From Aquipseudomonas guryensis (GTDB lineage Bacteria > Pseudomonadota > Gammaproteobacteria > Pseudomonadales > Pseudomonadaceae): a stretch of 64,000 bases of DNA. Position numbers and translations under genes: made by a program. The DNA lies in the NCBI RefSeq assembly GCF_014164785.1, contig NZ_JACJFN010000002.1:372001-436000 (forward strand), read 5' to 3'. Below the pieces are notes generated by a model. It made no database searches, had not been told where the DNA came from, and saw nothing but the letters and a program-made list of their open reading frames with translations. This document shows, piece after piece, positions 50,473 through 59,285 of the stretch. The first letter of the stretch is position 1. Every line of letters begins with the position of its first letter.

Positions 50473-50488
50473 TGCAAGGGGCTTGCCA
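50473..50488 (-). promoter_or_regulatory. sigma-54 promoter of nrtABD
   Basis: Minus-strand TGGCAAGCCCCTTGCA has the canonical GG-N10-GC spacing and the TTGCA -12 box. Transcription would start near 50461, about 16 bases before the P1 ANTAR hairpin. Nitrogen (NtrC) control is the expected logic. Confidence 0.7.
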
Positions 50489-50702
50489 GTTTTCGTCGGG
50501 AGCAGGCGCGACGAACCCGCCAGGCGCGTCAGCAGGCTTGGCAGCTGTTGAAATAGTGCAATTTAATCAATTGGTTAGCGTGTTTATTGGCGTGTTCGGA
50601 AAACTGTGAGTGATGCGCCCGCAGAAGGCTCCGCTGGGTGCTTGGCGAGTCACAGCGGTGCTTGCGGGCATCGCCGTGTGCGCTTTTGGTTCGGCGTGCG
50701 CG

Positions 50703-51029
50703 CTAGCCGCGCAGGGTTACCAGGGGCTGAGTGGCGAGCGCCTCGACGTAATCGCGCAGCCAACGCAAGACTTCCACTGCCTCCCAGCGCGCCGGATCGA
50801 ACAGGGCATAGGCCTGGCCCTGGTAGCCAACCACGTCCAGCTGGCGGTGATAGCCGGCGCGTTGCAGCAGGGCTTCGATCTCGGCAAAACAGGTGTTGAA
50901 GTGCACGCGCGTGAACGGCGTCTTGCTGCCGGTCACCAGGCCCTCCAGGTGCAGTTCCTCGACCATGGCGCGTACGCTCTCCAGCGGCATCTGGTTCACT
51001 TTTTTCTTCAGCAGCAGTACGTCCTGCAT
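50703..51029 (-). CDS. hypothetical protein, candidate LexA-regulated
   Basis: A 108-residue protein with no recognised family. The first 45 residues are helical with a possible winged-helix (LESVRAMVEELHLEGLVTGSK). The end VVGYQGQAYALFDPARWEAVEVLRWL is a mixed fold. A LexA-box-like palindrome lies about 75 bp upstream. It ends before the nrtA leader on the same strand, so readthrough into that leader is possible. Confidence 0.6.
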   Translation of the reverse strand: MQDVLLLKKKVNQMPLESVRAMVEELHLEGLVTGSKTPFTRVHFNTCFAEIEALLQRAGYHRQLDVVGYQGQAYALFDPARWEAVEVLRWLRDYVEALATQPLVTLRG

Positions 51030-51102
51030 GGTGGCGATCCTCTGCGGTGCACCGCGGCGGCGGTGCGGATTGTGCGGGTGGCGCTAGCGTAATAGAAAAA
51101 TA

Positions 51103-51118
51103 CTGTACAAATAAACAG
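51103..51118. promoter_or_regulatory. LexA-box-like palindrome
   Basis: CTGTACAAATAAACAG fits the CTGT-N8-ACAG LexA consensus and extends to ATACTGT/ACAGTAT symmetry. It lies between a divergent pair: the 108-residue protein (minus) and a small lipoprotein (plus). Confidence 0.55.
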
Positions 51119-51203
51119 TATTCGATGATAGTTGGCTCACGCACTACCGATCAGTTATCTCCACCTGCCTCGCAGGGGATTCACCGAGAGAGGAGCCGCT
51201 TAT

Positions 51204-51590
51204 ATGCACCACAAGCTGATGACACTTCTGCTATTGGCCCTGCTGGCCGGCTGCGCGCAGCCACAACTGGAACAGCCCAAGGCCAATGGCGCCTATCTGG
51301 TGATCGAGGACGGCGCCGCCTGGGCGGTGCTGGTGTCCGATGGCAAGCGGGTCGCGGAAGCGGGGCGGGTACTGGATGTGGTCAAGCTGCCCGGCCAGCA
51401 CTCAAGCATCGCCGCCAGCTACGTGATCGAGACGGCCAATTGCGGCAAGTTGCAGTGGCTCACCGAACGCGACGAGTTGGGTGAGATCACCCGCCTGGCG
51501 CCGAGCGGCAATGAGCAGCTGGATCGCCCTGACTGCCTGATCGGCAACGGCTTGAGCCGCGCCTGGACCGCACTGGATTACTCCAGCTGA
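51204..51590 (+). CDS. small lipoprotein
   Basis: A 128-residue lipoprotein. The ATG has GAGAGGAG nine bases upstream; the signal peptide ends with LLAGC. The mature part holds VIEDGAAWAVLVSDGKRV and ends with cysteines (ETANCGK, RPDCLIG) that could pair. No family recognised. It is followed by an intrinsic terminator. It is the divergent partner across the LexA-like box. Confidence 0.7.
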   Translation: MHHKLMTLLLLALLAGCAQPQLEQPKANGAYLVIEDGAAWAVLVSDGKRVAEAGRVLDVVKLPGQHSSIAASYVIETANCGKLQWLTERDELGEITRLAPSGNEQLDRPDCLIGNGLSRAWTALDYSS

Positions 51591-51634
51591 AACGACAAGG
51601 CCCCGGCAGATTGCGCTGCTGGGGCCTTGTCGTT
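51591..51634 (+). terminator. intrinsic terminator after the small lipoprotein
   Basis: AACGACAAGGCCCCGGCAG and its complement (one G-T pair) with a six-base loop, starting right after the stop codon. Confidence 0.85.
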
Positions 51635-51658
51635 TGGTAAAGCTGTATCGAGTTTGTG

Positions 51659-51731
51659 TGGGAGCGGATTCATCCGCGATAAGCAGGCCACTCCGAGCGC
51701 CCTTATCATCGCGGCTAAAGCCGCTCCCACA
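51659..51731. repeat. REP-like inverted repeat downstream of alaC
   Basis: GTGGGAGCGG..GCGAT and ATCGCGG..CCGCTCCCAC arms enclose about 30 bp. A common pseudomonad intergenic pattern, here at the 3' side of alaC. Confidence 0.75.
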
Positions 51732-51739
51732 ATATGGTT

Positions 51740-52975
51740 TCAGCCTTCAGCCTTGCGTGAATTGCTGGCAAGTACCTGAACCAGGCCATCGGCGCGGAAC
51801 ATCGCCTTGATCCCGCGGATCGCCTGACGGGTGCGGTCCTGGTTTTCGATCAGGGCGAAGCGCACATGGTCGTCGCCGTAGTCGCCGAAGCCGATACCGG
51901 GCGAGACGCAGACCTTGGCTTCCAGCAGTAGCTTCTTGGCGAACTCCAGCGAACCGAGGTGGGCATAGGGCTCGGGGATCTTGGCCCAGATGTACATCGA
52001 AGCCTTAGGCTTCTCCACCATCCAGCCGGCTTCATGCAGACCCTTGACCAGCATGTTGCGGCGCTGGCGGTACTGCTCGGCGATATCGCGCACGCACTGC
52101 TGGTCGCCTTCCAGGGCAGCGATGGCGGCTACCTGCAGCGGGGTAAAGGTGCCGTAGTCGTGGTAGCTCTTGATCCGCGCCAGCGCGCTTACGAGTTCGG
52201 GATTTCCGACCATGAAGCCGATGCGCCAGCCGGCCATGTTGTAACTCTTGGACAGGGTGAAGAACTCCACGGCGATGTCCTTGGCACCTTCCACCTGCAT
52301 GATCGACGGGGCTTTCCAGCCGTCGTAGACGATGTCGGCGTAGGCCAGGTCGTGGATCACCAGTACGTCGTACTGCTTGGCCAGGGCCACCACGCGCTCG
52401 AAGAAGTCCAGCTCCACGCACTGCGCGGTGGGGTTGGAGGGGAAACCGAGAATCATCATCTTCGGCTTGGGGATCGACTCGCGAATCGCCCGTTCCAGTT
52501 CGGCGAAGAAGTCCACGCCGGGCACCAGCGGCACCGAACGCACCTGGGCACCGGCGATCACCGCGCCGTAGATATGGATCGGGTAGCTGGGGTTGGGCAC
52601 CAGTACGGTGTCGCCATGGTCCAGGGTGGCCAGCATCAGGTGTGCCAGGCCTTCCTTGGAACCGATGGTGACGATGGCCTCGCTTTCCGGGTCGATCTCG
52701 ACGTCGTAGCGGTCCTTGTACCAGCGCGAGATGGCGCGGCGCAGGCGCGGGATGCCACGGGAAGTGGAGTAGCCATGGGTATCGTCGCGCTGGGCGACCT
52801 GCACCAGTTTCTCGACGATATGCGGCGGTGTGGCGCCATCGGGGTTGCCCATGCTGAAGTCGATGATGTCCTCGCCACGGCGGCGGGCTGCCATCTTCAG
52901 TTCGGCGGTGATGTTGAAAACGTAGGGGGGGAGACGATCGATGCGCGCAAAACGACGCTTAGCTTGTTCAGCCAT
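51740..52975 (-). CDS. alaC: alanine aminotransferase AlaC-like
   Basis: A 411-residue class I aminotransferase. The N-terminus RFARIDRLPPYVF and the motif SMGNPDGATPPHI are those of AlaC/YfdZ. The PLP lysine lies in TLSKSYNMAGWRIGF; the ligand loop has NPSYPIHIYG and the substrate-carboxylate arginine is in HVRFAL. It should convert pyruvate and glutamate to alanine and 2-oxoglutarate. Stand-alone gene, with a REP downstream. Confidence 0.88.
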   Translation of the reverse strand: MAEQAKRRFARIDRLPPYVFNITAELKMAARRRGEDIIDFSMGNPDGATPPHIVEKLVQVAQRDDTHGYSTSRGIPRLRRAISRWYKDRYDVEIDPESEAIVTIGSKEGLAHLMLATLDHGDTVLVPNPSYPIHIYGAVIAGAQVRSVPLVPGVDFFAELERAIRESIPKPKMMILGFPSNPTAQCVELDFFERVVALAKQYDVLVIHDLAYADIVYDGWKAPSIMQVEGAKDIAVEFFTLSKSYNMAGWRIGFMVGNPELVSALARIKSYHDYGTFTPLQVAAIAALEGDQQCVRDIAEQYRQRRNMLVKGLHEAGWMVEKPKASMYIWAKIPEPYAHLGSLEFAKKLLLEAKVCVSPGIGFGDYGDDHVRFALIENQDRTRQAIRGIKAMFRADGLVQVLASNSRKAEG

Positions 52976-53096
52976 GCTTTCCTCAGAGTACGTAAGCGCC
53001 CGGAACCGTCCGAGCGACGTTGGCCAGTGCGCTGGCCAGGCGGCGAAGATAAGCGCTGCGGCGGGGCCTTGTCGAGCCCCGCAGTTGCGCCGGTGT

Positions 53097-54461
53097 TCAA
53101 GCCGGAATCTGTCGCTTTAGGCGTAGCAGCAAATCGGCCAGCAGCTCTATGTCGGCATCCGTGGTGCGCCACGACGAAACGCTGAGGCGAAAGGCCGGGT
53201 GGCCCTGCCAGATGGTCGGGCCGAACCAGACCTCGCCGCTGGCCTGCGCCGCTTCGCGGATGGCCACGGTCTGCGCATCGCTATCGCCGCGCACCAGCAC
53301 CTGGTTGAGCACCACGCGGTTGAGCAGCGGGTATCCGCTCTCGCGCAGGCGCTCGGCCAGCAGGCCGGCCTGGCGAATATGCCGGTCGATCAGTTCGCGC
53401 AGACCGTCGCGGCCGAGGCTGGCCAGGGCCGCCCAGATCGCCACTCCGCGAGCACGGCGGGAGAACTCCAGGGTCAGGTTCTTCTGCGCGTCCTTGCTCG
53501 CGCTGGCATAGGCGGCGTCGCTGTTCATCGCCGTTGCCAGGGCATCGGCATCGCGGCAGATGGCCATGGCGCCGTCATAGGGGGTGTTCAGCCACTTGTG
53601 GCCGTCGCAGGTCCAGCTGTCGGCCAACTCCACGCCGGCGGCCAACTGCGCAGAAGAAGAGGCCCGGGCCCACAGGCCGAAGGCGCCATCGACATGCACC
53701 CAGGCACCGGCGGCCTTGGCCCGCGGGATCAGCTCGGCGAAGGGATCGAATTCGCCGGTGTTCACCTCGCCGGCTTGCAGGCAGAGGATGCTCAGGTCAT
53801 CCAGTGCCGGCAGCTGCGCGGGGTCGATGCGGCCCTGGGCATCGGTGGGGGCGACGATCAGTCGGTTCATGCCGAAGCCGAGGATGCGCAGAGCTTTCTT
53901 CACCGTGATATGGCAGGTGGCGGAGACCACGATGCGCACTTCCGGCGCGCCGATCAGGCCGTCGCCATCGAAGTCCCAGCCCTTGCGCGCCAACAGTGCA
54001 CGACGGGCGGCCGACAGGCTGGCCAGGGTGCAGGCGGTGGCGCTGGTGCCAAAGCCGACAGCGCTGCTGCGCGGCAGGTCAAGGGCTTCCAGCACCCAGC
54101 GTCCGGCGGTGCGCTCCAGTACATCGGCGACCGGGGCATTGTCGAAGGAAGAGGCGCACTGGTCCCAGGCCAGCACCATGCGCTCGGCCGCTGCAGCAGC
54201 GGGCAGAGTGGCGCCGATGACGAAGCCGAAGTAGCGCGGACCGTTGCTGGCCACGGTGGCCGGTGAGCCAATCTCGTCGAGCTGGCGCAGTACGTCCTGA
54301 TCATTCAGGCCCTGTTCGGGCAGCGGCTGCTCGAAGGCCTGCAGGGCGGCGATGGCGGAGGGCGGGGGGAAGACCGGACGGCTGTCGATGCCATCGTAAT
54401 AGTCGAGGGCGCGGCGATCCGCGTCGGCCAGTAGCTGGCGTTCTTCGTGGGTGGTGGGCAT
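53097..54461 (-). CDS. PLP-dependent group II amino-acid decarboxylase
   Basis: A 454-residue fold-type I decarboxylase. The PLP lysine lies in WTCDGHKWLNTPYDG, and VHVDGAFG supplies the aspartate that contacts the pyridine nitrogen. GFGTSATACTLASLSAARRA forms the phosphate loop. It belongs to the aromatic/glutamate-decarboxylase-like group; substrate not readable. The ATG (MPTTHEER) is preferred over a weak TTG 42 bases upstream. It follows a 120-bp gap after alaC on the same strand. Confidence 0.83.
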   Translation of the reverse strand: MPTTHEERQLLADADRRALDYYDGIDSRPVFPPPSAIAALQAFEQPLPEQGLNDQDVLRQLDEIGSPATVASNGPRYFGFVIGATLPAAAAAERMVLAWDQCASSFDNAPVADVLERTAGRWVLEALDLPRSSAVGFGTSATACTLASLSAARRALLARKGWDFDGDGLIGAPEVRIVVSATCHITVKKALRILGFGMNRLIVAPTDAQGRIDPAQLPALDDLSILCLQAGEVNTGEFDPFAELIPRAKAAGAWVHVDGAFGLWARASSSAQLAAGVELADSWTCDGHKWLNTPYDGAMAICRDADALATAMNSDAAYASASKDAQKNLTLEFSRRARGVAIWAALASLGRDGLRELIDRHIRQAGLLAERLRESGYPLLNRVVLNQVLVRGDSDAQTVAIREAAQASGEVWFGPTIWQGHPAFRLSVSSWRTTDADIELLADLLLRLKRQIPA

Positions 54462-54618
54462 GGCGATCTCGGTGGTAGGCGCTAGTGCCGTCACCTTAGC
54501 CAATCAGGGCCTGTCAGCGCAGATACACAGTTGCAGGGAGTGAGTCGTACAGTTGAAGACTGACACGGTACGGATGGGGTAACAGTGCAAGGTTGACCAG
54601 TACAGTTCTGCCGCCCTT

Positions 54619-54760
54619 AGAATCTGCCTACGATCTGCTGCACGTCGGCCATGCTGCGTTGAAAACAGGCTCGGAATGCTCATTTACTAATCGTAAACTG
54701 CGCTTCCTCGTCTGTTTTCGCCTTGCCTGGCTCTAGCTCGCGAGATCGTATACAGATTCT
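54619..54760. repeat. MITE-like repeat, near-intact 142-bp copy
   Basis: Ends AGAATCTGCCTACGATCT and AGATCGTATACAGATTCT are inverted repeats with two mismatches. The middle GAAAACAGGCTCGGAATGCT pattern with ACAG/CTGT internal arms matches the copies at 4799 and 47092. It is the same 142-bp length as the 4799 copy, and lies 20 bp beyond the nasT stop. Confidence 0.82.
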
Positions 54761-54779
54761 GCCGGGCGCCGGTACCGTT

Positions 54780-55358
54780 TCAGTTACCTAGCATATCGTG
54801 CATCGCGATGATCTGTTCGGCCACCTGGATCAGCTTCTGCTGACGGCTCATGGCCTGGCGGCGCATCAGGGTGTAGGCATCTTCCTCATTGCAGCTCTTC
54901 ATCTTCATCAGCAGGCCCTTGGCCAGTTCGATGCGTTTGCGTTCGGCCAATTGCTCGTCGCGCGCTACCAGTTGCGCGCGCAGGGCCTGGTCGCTCTCGA
55001 AGCGGGCCATGGCCACATCGAGGATCGGTTGCAGGCGCTCGGCATGGATACCTTCGACGATGTAGGCGCTGACGCCGGACTGGATGGCCTGGCGCATCAC
55101 GCTGGGGTCGTGCTCGTCGGTGAACATGACAATCGGGCGCGGCTGGTCGCGGGTGACCAGCACCACCTGTTCCATCACGTCGCGGCCGGGGGACTCGGTA
55201 TCGATCAGCACCACGTCGGGGCGTACGGCCTCGACGCGCTCGGGCAGGTCGATGGTCAGCCCCGACTCGTCGATGACCTCGAAGCCCGCCTCGATCAGTG
55301 CGCTCTTCAGGCGTCCGACCTTCTTCGGGGTGTCGTTGATCAGCAGAATTCGTAGCAT
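54780..55358 (-). CDS. nasT: ANTAR-domain antiterminator NasT
   Basis: A 192-residue response-regulator-like protein. A receiver-like domain occupies about 1-120 (LLINDTPKKVG, VVLIDTESPG). The C-terminal ANTAR domain is at about 130-190 (RKRIELAKGLLMKMKSCNEEDAYTLMRRQAM). NasT binds RNA hairpins in leader transcripts to block terminators and is held inactive by NasS until nitrate or nitrite is present. It starts 21 bp after nasS. Targets are visible at the nrtA and nasS leaders. Confidence 0.92.
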   Translation of the reverse strand: MLRILLINDTPKKVGRLKSALIEAGFEVIDESGLTIDLPERVEAVRPDVVLIDTESPGRDVMEQVVLVTRDQPRPIVMFTDEHDPSVMRQAIQSGVSAYIVEGIHAERLQPILDVAMARFESDQALRAQLVARDEQLAERKRIELAKGLLMKMKSCNEEDAYTLMRRQAMSRQQKLIQVAEQIIAMHDMLGN

Positions 55359-55379
55359 GTTGGCGTTCGTCTCGCAGTG

Positions 55380-56594
55380 TTACAGGGCGATGGGCGCGGC
55401 AAGGCCGCTGCGCGCGTGAATGGCAAAGCTGCCGGCGTAGCCAACTGGATCGCTGCCATCCCAGACCTTGCCATCGAGCAGGGTGGCGCTGCGCATCGGG
55501 TTCTTGGGCACGGCAATACCCAGCGCTTCGGCAGCCTGGCGGTAGAGATCGAGCTGGTGAATCTGCCGGGCGACACCCAGGTAGTCCGGGTCGTCCTTGA
55601 GCAGGCCCCAGCGGCGGAACTGGGTCATGAACCACATGCCATCGGACAGCCAGGGCATGGTCACTTCGCCGTCGGCGAAGAAACGCAGCGGGTGGGCGTC
55701 CAGCCAGGCATGGCCGAGACCGTCTTCGTACTGACCGAGGAAGCGCGGTTCGATGGCCGACAGCGGCGCATCGACGTATTCGCGGCTACTGATCAGCTGT
55801 GCGGTGCTGCGCTTGTTCTCTTCATTTTCATCGATGAAACGGCTGGCTTCCAGTACCGCCATGGTCAGGGCGCGAGCGGTATTGGGGTACTGCTCGACGA
55901 ATTCGCGGGTCACTCCCAGCACTTTCTCCGGGTGGTCGGCCCAGATCATCTGGCTGGTGGCCAGGGTGAAGCCCTGGTCTTCTTCCACGGCCAGTGCGCC
56001 CCAGGGGCCGCCTGCACAGAAGCCATCGATGCGTGCGGCCTTGAGGTGGGCGACCATCTGTGACGGCGGTACCACCACGCTGTTGACATCTTCCAGTGGG
56101 TGAATGCCTTGGCTGGCCAGCCAGTAGTTCAGCCACATGGCATGCGTGCCGGTGGGGAAAGTCTGGGCGAAGGTCAGTTTTGCACCGCTTTGACGCACGC
56201 GACTGGCCAGTGCCTCGGCACTGGTCACGCCGGCCTGCTTGAGAGGTTCGGACAGGTTGATTGCCTGGCCGTTCTGGCACAGGCCCATGAGGATGGCCAT
56301 CTCGGTGGCCGGGCCGCTGAGGCCCAGGTGAATGCCGTAGACCTGGCCGTACAGCGCCTGGGCGGCGTCCAGTTCGCCGGACAGCAGCTTGTCGCGCAGG
56401 GTGGCCCAGGAGGCTTGGCGCTGCAGGTTGAGGGTCAGGCCATAGGGCTGGGCGAAGCCCTGGGTGGCTGCGACGATCAGCGAGGCGGAGTCGGTGAGGG
56501 CCATGAAACCCAGGTCCAGCACGCTCTTTTCCGGTGCATCGGAGCCTGCGACCCAGGCCAGGCTGTCGTTACGGGTGCTTTCGATTTCGCTCAT
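55380..56594 (-). CDS. nasS: nitrate sensor NasS
   Basis: A 404-residue NrtA-like protein lacking a signal peptide, so it stays in the cytoplasm. It keeps the ligand-site phrase FAQTFPTGTHAMWLNYWLA and is recognisably a paralogue of NrtA. Located directly before nasT, it is NasS, which sequesters NasT in the absence of nitrate. The ATG MSEIEST is preferred to an upstream ATG that lies inside the leader terminator. Its leader resembles the nrtA leader. Confidence 0.9.
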   Translation of the reverse strand: MSEIESTRNDSLAWVAGSDAPEKSVLDLGFMALTDSASLIVAATQGFAQPYGLTLNLQRQASWATLRDKLLSGELDAAQALYGQVYGIHLGLSGPATEMAILMGLCQNGQAINLSEPLKQAGVTSAEALASRVRQSGAKLTFAQTFPTGTHAMWLNYWLASQGIHPLEDVNSVVVPPSQMVAHLKAARIDGFCAGGPWGALAVEEDQGFTLATSQMIWADHPEKVLGVTREFVEQYPNTARALTMAVLEASRFIDENEENKRSTAQLISSREYVDAPLSAIEPRFLGQYEDGLGHAWLDAHPLRFFADGEVTMPWLSDGMWFMTQFRRWGLLKDDPDYLGVARQIHQLDLYRQAAEALGIAVPKNPMRSATLLDGKVWDGSDPVGYAGSFAIHARSGLAAPIAL

Positions 56595-56616
56595 GTACGT
56601 TGTTCCGCCGTTGAAC

Positions 56617-56698
56617 AAAAAAGGCGCCGCCCCCAGCTACCACGCAGGTGGTAACCAGAAACGACGCCATTGTCTATGAACTGACTCCGCCGTTGGAG
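56617..56698 (-). promoter_or_regulatory. ANTAR antiterminator leader and terminator of nasST
   Basis: Minus-strand P1 is CTCC-AACGGC-GGAG (56685-56698) and P2 is GAC-AATGGC-GTC (56663-56674); both hexaloops keep A1 and G4. P2 overlaps the left arm of a terminator (GGCGTCG with CGGCGCC and TTTTTT; 56617-56668). This would make nasST expression depend on NasT itself. Confidence 0.75.
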
Positions 56699-56720
56699 AG
56701 AGTTCTGCTGTTTTCGTTCT

Positions 56721-56736
56721 AGCAAGCGATATGCCA
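56721..56736 (-). promoter_or_regulatory. sigma-54 promoter of nasST
   Basis: Minus-strand TGGCATATCGCTTGCT has GG-N10-GC spacing and a TTGCT -12 box. A transcript would begin about ten bases before P1. Confidence 0.65.
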
Positions 56737-56758
56737 GCAGTGCTGCGGCAGAAAAACA

Positions 56759-56780
56759 AAACCCCGCCGGAGCGGGGTTT
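56759..56780 (-). terminator. intrinsic terminator of the YgdI/YgdR lipoprotein gene
   Basis: AAACCCCGC / GCGGGGTTT stem; on the minus strand it is followed by TGTTTTT. It also lies just upstream of the nasS promoter, insulating it. Confidence 0.8.
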
Positions 56781-56797
56781 GCTGGAGCAGATGGGGA

Positions 56798-57007
56798 TTA
56801 ACGCTCCATCATCTGCTTAACATGATCCTGTGGAATCTGCTGCTTGCGGCCTTCACTGTCTTCGAATTCGAGCATGCCGGTGTCGCGGTCCAGTTCTGGC
56901 TTGCCGTCGCTGGTGAGCATTTGCCCGTCGGTGGTGGTGATGATGTATTCGCTGGCACAACCGGCCAGACCGACAGCACAGAGCAGAATCAGAAAGCAGT
57001 GTTTCAT
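56798..57007 (-). CDS. YgdI/YgdR-family lipoprotein
   Basis: A 69-residue lipoprotein. The ATG has GGAG eight bases upstream; the signal peptide ends VGLAGC (Cys17). The mature part YIITTTDGQMLTSDGKPELD and the end EDSEGRKQQIP are those of the YgdI/YgdR DUF903 fold. It is a small outer-membrane or periplasmic protein of unknown role. Terminator downstream. Confidence 0.82.
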   Translation of the reverse strand: MKHCFLILLCAVGLAGCASEYIITTTDGQMLTSDGKPELDRDTGMLEFEDSEGRKQQIPQDHVKQMMER

Positions 57008-57149
57008 AAAGGAAACTCCCGGATGTTCAGTGTATGAGCCGCAAACCAGCGACCCCAGGCTGCACGCTACGGGTTGAGCTGGGTGGGGTGCAAGGTGAAC
57101 CCACAAAAAAGGATGCCGAAGCATCCTTTATTTGACCGGGAGCAATGGC

Positions 57150-57368
57150 TCAGGCGGCGACGAAGCTGGCCGGGTAGGCGAGGCCGGCCTGGCTGCTCTG
57201 TACTTCGCTCAGGGTCTCGCGCACTACTTGCTTGGCCAGGCAGGCACATTTGCCGCATTGGCTGGCAACGCCCAGCGTTTCGCGAACGTCGCGGTAGCTG
57301 CAGCAACCGTCATAGATGGCATCGCGGATTTGACCGTCGGTAACACCCTGGCAGAGGCAAACGTACAT
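57150..57368 (-). CDS. bfd: bacterioferritin-associated ferredoxin Bfd
   Basis: A 72-residue [2Fe-2S] protein. Ligands are C4, C6 (YVCLCQGV) and C38, C41 (QCGKCAC). It donates electrons to bacterioferritin for iron release. A Fur-box-like sequence lies upstream, in line with induction under iron starvation. Length is usual for Pseudomonas Bfd. No bacterioferritin gene is adjacent here. Confidence 0.93.
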   Translation of the reverse strand: MYVCLCQGVTDGQIRDAIYDGCCSYRDVRETLGVASQCGKCACLAKQVVRETLSEVQSSQAGLAYPASFVAA

Positions 57369-57409
57369 GGGCAGGCTCGGATGAGAATGGGTTGCTGTTG
57401 GCAGGGGAT

Positions 57410-57434
57410 ACTAATGTTAATGAGAATGCTTGTC
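57410..57434 (-). promoter_or_regulatory. Fur-box-like site upstream of bfd
   Basis: ACTAATGTTAATGAGAATGC contains three NAT-type hexamers of the Fur consensus. It lies about 45 bp upstream of the bfd start, in the promoter region. Confidence 0.6.
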
Positions 57435-57523
57435 AAAACTTTGCGCTAGCTTTTCCCGTCTGACTGATAACTGTCTGGGTTCAAGTACGCCGAACCTTTA
57501 ATCCGGCTTTGCAATAGGCACAA

Positions 57524-57547
57524 AAAACCCGGCCTGGGCCGGGTTTT
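57524..57547 (-). terminator. intrinsic terminator of the pyrC-rnt unit
   Basis: AAAACCCGGCC / GGCCGGGTTTT stem; on the minus strand it ends in a T-run. It is 20 bp after the rnt stop. Confidence 0.85.
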
Positions 57548-57567
57548 CCTTTTGCGGCTGCACGGAC

Positions 57568-58242
57568 TTAGTGGTCGAACTCGTCCCAGCCGCCCATTTC
57601 CTTCCAGCGGTTGACGATGCCGCAGAACAGCTCGGCAGTTTTCTCGGTGTCGTAGCGCGCGGAGTGCGCTTCCTTGCCGTCGAAGGCGATGCCGGCGGTC
57701 TGGCAGGCCTTGGCCAGTACGGTCTGGCCGTAGGCGAGGCCGGCCAGAGTGGCGGTGTCGAAGCTGGAAAAGGGGTGGAAGGGGTTGCGCTTGATGTCGC
57801 AGCGGGCCACGGCGGCATTCAGGAAGCCGAGATCGAAACTGCTGTTGTGGCCGACCAGGATGGCGCGCTTGCAGCCATTGGCCTTGATCGACTTGCGCAA
57901 GCCCTTGAAGATTTCACCCAGCGCATGCTCTTCGCTGACCGCCATACGCAGCGGATGGTCCAGTTTGATCCCGGTGAACTCCAGGGCCGCCTGCTCGATG
58001 TTGGCGCCGGCGAACGGCTCGATGCGGAAGAAGTGGGTGTGGTCCGGGTAGACGAAACCACCTTCATCCATTGCGATGGTGGTCGCGGCGATCTCCAGCA
58101 GGGCGTCGGTGGCGCAGTTGAAGCCGCCGGTCTCGACATCCACCACTACCGGCAGGTAGCCGCGGAAGCGCGCCGCCATCGGGTGGCGGGGGCCTGAAGG
58201 CAGATTGCCGTCGAGTTCGTCGTCGTAGTTCTCTTCGCTCAC
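57568..58242 (-). CDS. rnt: ribonuclease T
   Basis: A 224-residue DEDDh exonuclease. Catalytic residues are D35 and E37 (VVDVETGGF), D in [10 protein letters not shown], and H with D in [12 protein letters not shown]. RNase T trims tRNA CCA ends and 3' ends of stable RNAs. It overlaps pyrC by four bases, the usual pseudomonad arrangement, and is followed by a terminator. Confidence 0.94.
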   Translation of the reverse strand: MSEENYDDELDGNLPSGPRHPMAARFRGYLPVVVDVETGGFNCATDALLEIAATTIAMDEGGFVYPDHTHFFRIEPFAGANIEQAALEFTGIKLDHPLRMAVSEEHALGEIFKGLRKSIKANGCKRAILVGHNSSFDLGFLNAAVARCDIKRNPFHPFSSFDTATLAGLAYGQTVLAKACQTAGIAFDGKEAHSARYDTEKTAELFCGIVNRWKEMGGWDEFDH

Positions 58243-59285
58243 GCGGGGTTCTCCAGCAGGCGCCAGCGCAGGTTCTCACCGGCGCGCAGGGGGATTACGG
58301 TCTGTTCGCCCAGCGGTAGGCTGGCCGGGGCGGTCCACTCTTCACGCACCAGGGTGATGCGGTCGGTGTTGCGTGGCAAATTGTAGAAGTCGGGGCCGAA
58401 ATGGCTGGCAAAACCTTCCAGCTTGTCCAGCGCGTTGCGCTGCTCGAAGGCCTCGGCATACAGTTCGATGGCGGCGTAGGCGGTGTAGCAGCCGGCACAG
58501 CCGCAGGCGGCTTCCTTGGCATGCTTGGCGTGCGGCGCCGAGTCGGTACCCAGGAAGAACTTGGCGCTGCCGCTGGTGGCAGCATCCAGCAGGGCTTCCT
58601 GGTGGGTATTGCGCTTGAGGATCGGCAGGCAATAGAAGTGCGGACGGATGCCGCCGACCAGCATGTGGTTGCGGTTGTACAGCAGGTGGTGGGCGGTGAT
58701 GGTCGCGCCGACCTTGCTCGAAGCGGCGTTGACGAACTGCACCGCGTCGCTGGTGGTGATGTGCTCGAAGACGACTTTCAGGCTGGGGAAGCGTTCGACC
58801 ACCCGTACCAGGTGCTCATCGATGAAGCGCTTTTCGCGGTCGAACACGTCGACCTCGGCACGGGTCACTTCGCCATGCACCAGCAGCGGCAGGCCGACTT
58901 CGGCCATGGCTTCCAGCGCCGGGAAGATCTTGTCGATGCTGGTCACCCCGGAGTCGGAGTTGGTGGTGGCACCGGCCGGGTAGAGTTTGGCGGCATGCAC
59001 GAAACCACTGGCCATGGCGCTGCGCACATCTTCGGCCGAGGTGTTGTCGGTGAGGTACAGCACCATCAGCGGCTGGAACTGGCTGCCGGCCGGACGGGCG
59101 GCGAGGATGCGCTGGCGGTAGCCATCGGCCTCGGCGGTGTTGCGTACCGGGGGTACCAGGTTGGGCATGATGATGGCGCGGGCAAAGGTGCGCGCAACGT
59201 CGGCAACGGTATGCGGCAGTACAGCGCCGTCGCGCAGGTGAATATGCCAATCGTCGGGGCGCAGCAGGGTAATGCGGTCGGACAT
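58239..59285 (-). CDS. pyrC: dihydroorotase PyrC
   Basis: A 348-residue class II dihydroorotase of pyrimidine synthesis. The zinc site has H14 and H16 ([10 protein letters not shown]), a carbamylated lysine in AAKLYPAG, and later GTDSAPH. The start [11 protein letters not shown] fits family length; the longer open frame upstream is not supported. It is coupled to rnt (ATGA overlap) and divergent from motY. Confidence 0.94.
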   Translation of the reverse strand: MSDRITLLRPDDWHIHLRDGAVLPHTVADVARTFARAIIMPNLVPPVRNTAEADGYRQRILAARPAGSQFQPLMVLYLTDNTSAEDVRSAMASGFVHAAKLYPAGATTNSDSGVTSIDKIFPALEAMAEVGLPLLVHGEVTRAEVDVFDREKRFIDEHLVRVVERFPSLKVVFEHITTSDAVQFVNAASSKVGATITAHHLLYNRNHMLVGGIRPHFYCLPILKRNTHQEALLDAATSGSAKFFLGTDSAPHAKHAKEAACGCAGCYTAYAAIELYAEAFEQRNALDKLEGFASHFGPDFYNLPRNTDRITLVREEWTAPASLPLGEQTVIPLRAGENLRWRLLENPA

